A DNA stretch of 64,000 nt from Streptomyces djakartensis (GTDB lineage Bacteria > Actinomycetota > Actinomycetes > Streptomycetales > Streptomycetaceae). Every line of letters begins with the position of its first letter. The stretch's first letter is position 1. This document shows, one piece after another, positions 59,979 to 64,000 of the stretch. A model generated the notes under the pieces. That model saw only the letters and a program-made list of their open reading frames with translations, was not told the origin of the DNA and searched no databases. The position numbers and the translations under genes were made by a program. The stretch covers positions 62,001-126,000 of the forward strand of contig NZ_BMWE01000011.1 of NCBI RefSeq assembly GCF_014651075.1. Reading direction: 5' to 3'.

Positions 59979-61037
59979 ATGCGCTCATATCGCCGCCGCC
60001 GGTTGCTGGTTCCTGTCCTGCTGTGCGCGTTCGCGGTCCTCGCGGCCCGGCCCACCGCGGCGGGCAGGCAGCCCGGCAGCGGCACCCTAGGGGACCTGGG
60101 CCTCAGCGCCGAGGTGGTGCGGCTGTACGAGGAGGCGGCGGCCGCGACGCAGCAGTACGAGGCGGGGCGCCGGGAGGCCGAGGAGCAGCGGGCCCGGGCG
60201 CGGCGGGCTGAGGAACTGCTGGACCGTCAGCGGCGGCACATCGCCGCCCTGGACGAGGATCTGGGCCGGATCGCCCGTGCCCAGTACCGCGGCAGCGGGG
60301 GCCTGCCGGTGGCCGCGCAGATGATCCTCGCCGACAGCCCCGAGGACCTGATGCGAGGACATCACGCCTTCTCCCAGGCCGACCTCGCCGTGAACAACGC
60401 GATCGCCAAGAGCCGCCGCGCCGAGGCACGGCTCGCGGCGGACGAGGCCGAGGCAGCGGCCCAGTGGCAGGTGCTGGAGCAGCGGAACAGCCAACTCGCC
60501 GCTCTGAAGGCGGGCATCGAGCGGAAGCTCGAGAAGGCGCGCTCGCAGCTCCAGGGGCAGGCGGACGCCTCGGTGGCCGCCGGGGCGTGCCGTGGCGCCG
60601 TCCGGCTCGAGCAGCCGGAGACGGATCTCACTGATGCCTGGGTCGCGCCGGTGGAGACGTACGAGCTGTCCGCCTCGTACGGCAGCGGCGGTTCGCGCTG
60701 GGCGAGACGGCATACGGGGCAGGATTTCGCGGTGCCGATCGGCACCCCGGTCCGGGCCGTGGGGGCGGGCCGGGTGGTCAGGGTGTCCTGCGGTGGTGCC
60801 TTCGGCATCGAGATCGTGCTCAAGCACGAGGGCGGCTACTACACGCAGTACGCCCATCTGGCGTCCGTCACGGTCGACCAGGGGGAGCATGTCAGCCCCG
60901 GCCAGTGGATCGGCCAGTCGGGCAGCACCGGCAACTCCACCGGCCCCCACCTGCACTTCGAGGCCCGGATCACGCCGCAGACGGGCTCGGCGGTGAACCC
61001 CGTGTCGTGGCTGGAGGAACGAGGGGTGTCGCTCTGA
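59979..61037 (+). CDS. Secreted M23 family peptidase
   Basis: A 352-residue secreted cell-wall peptidase. A signal peptide (RRRRLLVPVLLCAFAVLAARPTAAG) precedes a long coiled-coil region (about 45-195), and the C-terminal M23 domain has HTGQDFAVP and LHFEARIT with SGSTGNSTGPHLHFE, carrying the HxxxD and HxH zinc ligands. It cuts peptidoglycan cross-bridges or regulates a murein hydrolase. ATG 59979 is used. It ends 16 bases from the convergent HAD gene. Confidence 0.93.
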   Translation: MRSYRRRRLLVPVLLCAFAVLAARPTAAGRQPGSGTLGDLGLSAEVVRLYEEAAAATQQYEAGRREAEEQRARARRAEELLDRQRRHIAALDEDLGRIARAQYRGSGGLPVAAQMILADSPEDLMRGHHAFSQADLAVNNAIAKSRRAEARLAADEAEAAAQWQVLEQRNSQLAALKAGIERKLEKARSQLQGQADASVAAGACRGAVRLEQPETDLTDAWVAPVETYELSASYGSGGSRWARRHTGQDFAVPIGTPVRAVGAGRVVRVSCGGAFGIEIVLKHEGGYYTQYAHLASVTVDQGEHVSPGQWIGQSGSTGNSTGPHLHFEARITPQTGSAVNPVSWLEERGVSL

Positions 61038-61053
61038 GGCGGCGGCGCGAGGG

Positions 61054-61923
61054 TTACCTCAGCTCGGTGAGCAACTGCTCGATCACGACCGCCACGCCGT
61101 CCTCGTTGTTCGCGACCGTCCGTCCCGAGGCCGCGATGATCACGTCCGGGTGGGCGTTGCCCATGGCGAACGAACGGCCCGCCCAGGTCAGCATCTCGAC
61201 GTCGTTCGGCATGTCCCCGAAGGCGACGACCTCCTCGTGCGAGATGCCGCGCTCGGCGCAGCACAGGGCGAGGGTGCTGGCCTTGGACACGCCGGGACCG
61301 CTGATCTCCAGCAGGGCGCTGGGGCTGGACCGGGTCACGCCGGCCCGGTCGCCGATGGCGAGCCGGGCCAGGGTCAGGAAGGCGTCGGGGTCCAGATCGG
61401 GGTGGTAGGCCAGGATCTTCAGCACCGGCTCGGCGGCCGCACGGTGGTCCGGCGACAGCAGTTCCTCGGCCGGAGCGAGGCTGTCGGGGATCTCCATGTG
61501 CAGCTTCGGATACGTCGGCTCCTGGTAGAAGCCGTACGTCTGCTCCACCGCGTACACCGTGCCCGGCGCCGCCTCGCGCAGCAGCCGTACGGCGTCCAGC
61601 GCGTTCTCCCGGGCCAGCTCGCGCACCTTCACGAACCGGTGGGCGCCGGGGCCGCCGTGCAGGTCGACCACGGCGGCGCCGTTGCCGCAGATCGCCAGGC
61701 CGTGGCCGTGGACATGGTCGCTGACGACGTCCATCCAGCGGGCCGGGCGGCCGGTGACGAAGAAGACCTCGATGCCCGCCTCCTCGGCGGCGGCCAGCGC
61801 GGCGACGGTGCGTGGGGACACCGACTTGTCGTCTCGCAGCAGGGTGCCGTCGAGGTCGGTGGCGATCAGCCGCGGCGGGACGGTCTCGGGCGCGGTTTCG
61901 GGCTGTCGGGTCGCTGAGGTCAC
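61054..61923 (-). CDS. HAD family hydrolase (Cof type)
   Basis: A 289-residue phosphatase of the HAD-IIB/Cof group: the aspartate nucleophile motif DLDGTLLRDD is near residue 25, then the VTGRPARWM motif, the K in SKASTLALCC, and GDMPNDVEMLTWAG at the C-terminus. It dephosphorylates sugar phosphates or similar metabolites. GTG 61923 is chosen; an upstream GTG at 61971 is possible. Confidence 0.9.
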   Translation of the reverse strand: MTSATRQPETAPETVPPRLIATDLDGTLLRDDKSVSPRTVAALAAAEEAGIEVFFVTGRPARWMDVVSDHVHGHGLAICGNGAAVVDLHGGPGAHRFVKVRELARENALDAVRLLREAAPGTVYAVEQTYGFYQEPTYPKLHMEIPDSLAPAEELLSPDHRAAAEPVLKILAYHPDLDPDAFLTLARLAIGDRAGVTRSSPSALLEISGPGVSKASTLALCCAERGISHEEVVAFGDMPNDVEMLTWAGRSFAMGNAHPDVIIAASGRTVANNEDGVAVVIEQLLTELR

Positions 61924-62051
61924 CCGGTCATTGTCCCGCACATGTCTGCACGGGCGTGCGGGAGCCCGCACAGGTGAGTGGATACCGCCCTCACCAGGGC
62001 TTACCCGGGGAGCTGCGCGCGGAGGCCTCCCCGGGTGGCGCCCACCACGCT

Positions 62052-62954
62052 TCAGCGCAGCTGTCCCGGAGCCTCCATGGCGATCTGCTCGAAGACCTTC
62101 TCGTCCGTTGCGAAGACCGAGTCCGGGATGGGCCAGTGGACCACGAATTCCGTGAATCCGAGTTCCGCGTGCCGGCCGGCGAAGTCGACGAACGCGTCCA
62201 GGGACTGCAGCGGGCCGTTGCGGTCCGGGGTGAATCCGGTCAGCAGCACCTTGTCGAGGTCGGCCATGTCCCGGCCGATCTCGGCGCAGGTGTCGGCGAG
62301 CTTCTCCGCCTGCCTGCGAATGGCCTGAATCGACTGTTCAGGGGTGCCGTTCTCAAACAGCTTGGGGTCGCCCGTGGTCACCCATGCCTGCCCGTACCGG
62401 GCTGCCAGTCGCAGCCCGCGCGGCCCGGTTGCGGCCACCGCGAAGGGCAGCCTGGGGCGCTGCACACAGCCGGGGATGTTCCGCGCCTCGTGCGCCGAGT
62501 AGAAGTCGCCGTCGTACGACACGGTGTCCTCGTTGAGCAGCCGGTCGAGCAGCGGGACGAACTCGGCGAAGCGGTCGGCGCGCTCGCGCGGGGTCCACGG
62601 TTCCTGGCCGAGGGCGGTGGCGTCGAAGCCGGTGCCACCGGCTCCGATACCCAGGGTGACACGCCCCCCGGAGATGTCGTCGAGGGAGATCAGTTCCTTG
62701 GCGAGGGTCACCGGGTGCCGGAAGTTCGGCGAGGTCACCAGCGTGCCCAGCCGCAGCCGGTCGGTGACGGTCGCGGCGGCGGTGAGTGTCGGGACGGCGC
62801 CGAACCATGGGCCGTCGCGGAAGGTACGCCAGGAGAGATGGTCGTAGGTGTAGGCGGTGTGGAAACCGAGTTGCTCGGCACGCTCCCAGGCCGCGCGGCC
62901 GCCTTCGTGCCAGCGACGGTAGGGGAGGATCACGGTGCTCAGGCGCAGACTCAT
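62052..62954 (-). CDS. LLM-class F420-dependent oxidoreductase
   Basis: A 300-residue TIM-barrel enzyme of the luciferase-like group with the family segments AAATVTDRLRLGTLVTSPNFRHPVTLAKEL and DDISGGRVTLGIGAGG, as in actinobacterial F420-dependent enzymes. Substrate unknown. ATG 62954 has MSLRLSTVILPYRRW. parS lies 36 bases upstream, in the gap to the KptA-type gene. Confidence 0.92.
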   Translation of the reverse strand: MSLRLSTVILPYRRWHEGGRAAWERAEQLGFHTAYTYDHLSWRTFRDGPWFGAVPTLTAAATVTDRLRLGTLVTSPNFRHPVTLAKELISLDDISGGRVTLGIGAGGTGFDATALGQEPWTPRERADRFAEFVPLLDRLLNEDTVSYDGDFYSAHEARNIPGCVQRPRLPFAVAATGPRGLRLAARYGQAWVTTGDPKLFENGTPEQSIQAIRRQAEKLADTCAEIGRDMADLDKVLLTGFTPDRNGPLQSLDAFVDFAGRHAELGFTEFVVHWPIPDSVFATDEKVFEQIAMEAPGQLR

Positions 62955-62989
62955 GGGTCGAGCCTAGAGGAGCGCCTCGGGAGATCGGT

Positions 62990-63003
62990 GTTTCACGTGA
63001 AAC
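62990..63003. other. parS: parS centromere site (exact)
   Basis: Exact GTTTCACGTGAAAC between the LLM gene and the KptA-type gene. Confidence 0.93.
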
Positions 63004-63036
63004 GGTCACCGTGAGCGGCCCTCCGTCCACAGCAGA

Positions 63037-63585
63037 TCAGTGCGACCCGGGAAATCGCAAGTACCGCGGTGGTACGGACTGTGTCAGCCACACGCCGTTC
63101 GCACTCACGTGGAACACATGGCCGTCGCGGTGCATGGCGGTACCGTCCACCACCAGTACGACCGGCCGGCCGCGACGGGCACCGACACGGGCCGCCGTCT
63201 CGCGGTCGGGGGAGAGATGCACGTCGTGCCGGTTCATCGGCCTGAGACCCTCCGTCCGGATCGTCTCCAGATGGCGGGCGACGGTGCCGTGGTACAGGAT
63301 CGCGGGCGGTATGGCCGGCGGCAGCCCCAGGTCGACCTCGACGCTGTGGCCCTGGCTGGCTCGGATCCGGGAGCCCTCGACGGCGAAACGCCGCTTGTCG
63401 TTGGCGGCGACGACATGATCCAGTTCCTCACGGGTGAACCGGAAACCGTGCGAGGCGGCCGCCGTGATCACCGTGTCGATCTCGACCCAGCCCGCTTCGT
63501 CGAGCGTGAGCCCGATGCGGTCCGGCTGGTGGCGCAGGTGCTTCGAAAGGTACTTGGACACCTTGACGGTGCGTCTGTCGTCCAT
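63037..63585 (-). CDS. kptA: RNA 2'-phosphotransferase (Tpt1/KptA family)
   Basis: A 182-residue protein matching Tpt1/KptA: SKYLSKHLRHQPDRIGLTLD at the N-terminus, then ILYHGTVARHLETI, NRHDVHLSPDRETA and VFHVSANGVWLTQS, holding the conserved Arg, His, Arg, Arg active-site group. The eukaryotic enzyme moves a 2'-phosphate left by tRNA splicing to NAD. Bacteria lack that pathway, so the role here is unknown (NAD-dependent RNA end repair or ADP-ribosylation of ends are possibilities). ATG at 63585. Confidence 0.92.
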   Translation of the reverse strand: MDDRRTVKVSKYLSKHLRHQPDRIGLTLDEAGWVEIDTVITAAASHGFRFTREELDHVVAANDKRRFAVEGSRIRASQGHSVEVDLGLPPAIPPAILYHGTVARHLETIRTEGLRPMNRHDVHLSPDRETAARVGARRGRPVVLVVDGTAMHRDGHVFHVSANGVWLTQSVPPRYLRFPGSH

Positions 63586-63641
63586 ACCCCCAGCGTGCGG
63601 GAGAGACCTGAATCACGCGATCGAGTTTCACATCGGAGGTT

Positions 63642-63696
63642 TGATCCACAACGAAGTACGGTTATCCACAGGGGAATTCGCGATTCTGTGGACAAC
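63642..63696. promoter_or_regulatory. DnaA-box-like sites between kptA and SDR gene
   Basis: TTATCCACA (63662-63670) is a perfect strong DnaA box; TTGTCCACA on the minus strand (63687-63695) is the box preferred by Streptomyces DnaA; TGATCCACA (63642-63650) has one mismatch. The two exact boxes face each other within 34 bases and form an imperfect inverted repeat. Confidence 0.55.
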
Positions 63697-63724
63697 TGGC
63701 CGCCAGGGCAGGGGCCTTGGGCCG

Positions 63725-64000
63725 TCACACCGGCGGTTTCAGCCGTGCGATCCCCCGCAACACCCCCGGCGCCAACCGTGACAGTACCCGGGCACCCCGC
63801 GCCTCAGGCGTCACCGCGACCACCGCCTCGTCGCGCACCACCGCCCGCAGAATCGCTGCGGCGACCTTCTCCGGCGGGTAGTTCCGCAGCCCGTAGAGAC
63901 GGGCGGCACGCTGCCGCAGTCGCTTCTCCTCGCCGGCGTCGACCCCGGCGAAGCGCGCCGTCGCGGTGATGGCCGTGTTGACGAAGCCGGGGCACACCGC
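63725..64000 (-). CDS. SDR-family oxidoreductase (C-terminal part)
   Basis: The last 91 codons of a longer gene cut off by the right window edge. CPGFVNTAITATARFAG is the conserved region following the catalytic Tyr of short-chain dehydrogenases, and RLYGLRNYPPEKVAAAILRAV is the common C-terminal extension. In actinobacteria this end often belongs to a fused alpha/beta-hydrolase plus SDR protein, so the full gene may be bifunctional. Confidence 0.85.
   Translation of the reverse strand, partial: AVCPGFVNTAITATARFAGVDAGEEKRLRQRAARLYGLRNYPPEKVAAAILRAVVRDEAVVAVTPEARGARVLSRLAPGVLRGIARLKPPV

Noticed and set aside
1..64000. CRISPR arrays, insertion sequences, tRNA or rRNA genes
   Set aside because: No regularly spaced repeats, transposase motifs or cloverleaf/rRNA sequences were seen in any part of the window.

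Overview
The window is a high-GC actinomycete chromosome segment. It is almost certainly from Streptomyces, on three grounds: very strong G/C third-position bias, Streptomyces-specific genes (the sporulation activator pair ssgR/ssgA, a FemX-type lipid II glycyltransferase, a fused cydCD) and many copies of the Streptomyces centromere parS (GTTTCACGTGAAAC). The gene order gid-parA-parB side / trxA-trxB / anti-sigma-sigM / MurJ cluster / cca is also found, in reorganised form, near the origin of Mycobacterium. oriC should therefore lie a few kb beyond the left edge. I see no rRNA, tRNA, CRISPR, insertion sequence or prophage.

Layout. (1) 1-16.5 kb: the end of parA and all of parB, ending in a strong hairpin; a GNAT gene; then, on the minus strand, trxB-trxA behind a textbook SigR promoter. 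A minus-strand cell-envelope operon runs from 12.27 down to 4.04 kb: DUF6049-type membrane protein, MurJ flippase, a MurJ-linked pseudokinase, sigM and its zinc-finger-type anti-sigma factor. Next come the tRNA nucleotidyltransferase (cca), an MFS transporter and myo-inositol-phosphate synthase. (2) 16.5-30 kb: a PadR regulator with a perfect palindromic operator, probably co-transcribed with ino1; a bifunctional class A PBP; a GT87-like membrane glycosyltransferase; femX with an alanine-racemase-like gene; the rpsF-ssb-rpsR-rplI operon with a probable S6:S18 leader; a MATE transporter; and dnaB preceded by a cluster of DnaA boxes. (3) 30-42.7 kb: a more variable stretch of single genes (TOPRIM protein, VOC protein, serine hydrolase, two GNATs, MarR/MFS pair, flavohaemoglobin, Nudix, LysR, PLP lyase with ptpA, holin-like protein, cupin, DUF5326). 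(4) 42.9-64 kb: ssgR-ssgA, a YibE/F transporter, thiC behind a TPP riboswitch, a metallophosphoesterase, a LacI regulator, hisC, the Rex-controlled cydA-cydB-cydCD operon, an M23 peptidase, a HAD phosphatase, an LLM oxidoreductase, a Tpt1/KptA-type enzyme and the C-terminal end of an SDR protein.

The theme binding the window together is chromosome segregation and replication control laid over housekeeping genes. I count twelve exact parS sites and three with one mismatch. Several sit in or next to transcription terminators between convergent genes, one overlaps the start codon of cydCD, and a near-match lies inside the expanded stem of the thiC TPP riboswitch. Two clusters of DnaA-box-like sequences lie outside oriC, one upstream of dnaB and one near the right edge. 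The best candidates for something not yet described are the twin parS-like hairpins in the riboswitch, the parS-in-terminator composites, the DnaA boxes upstream of dnaB, and a SigR-type promoter just downstream of parB.
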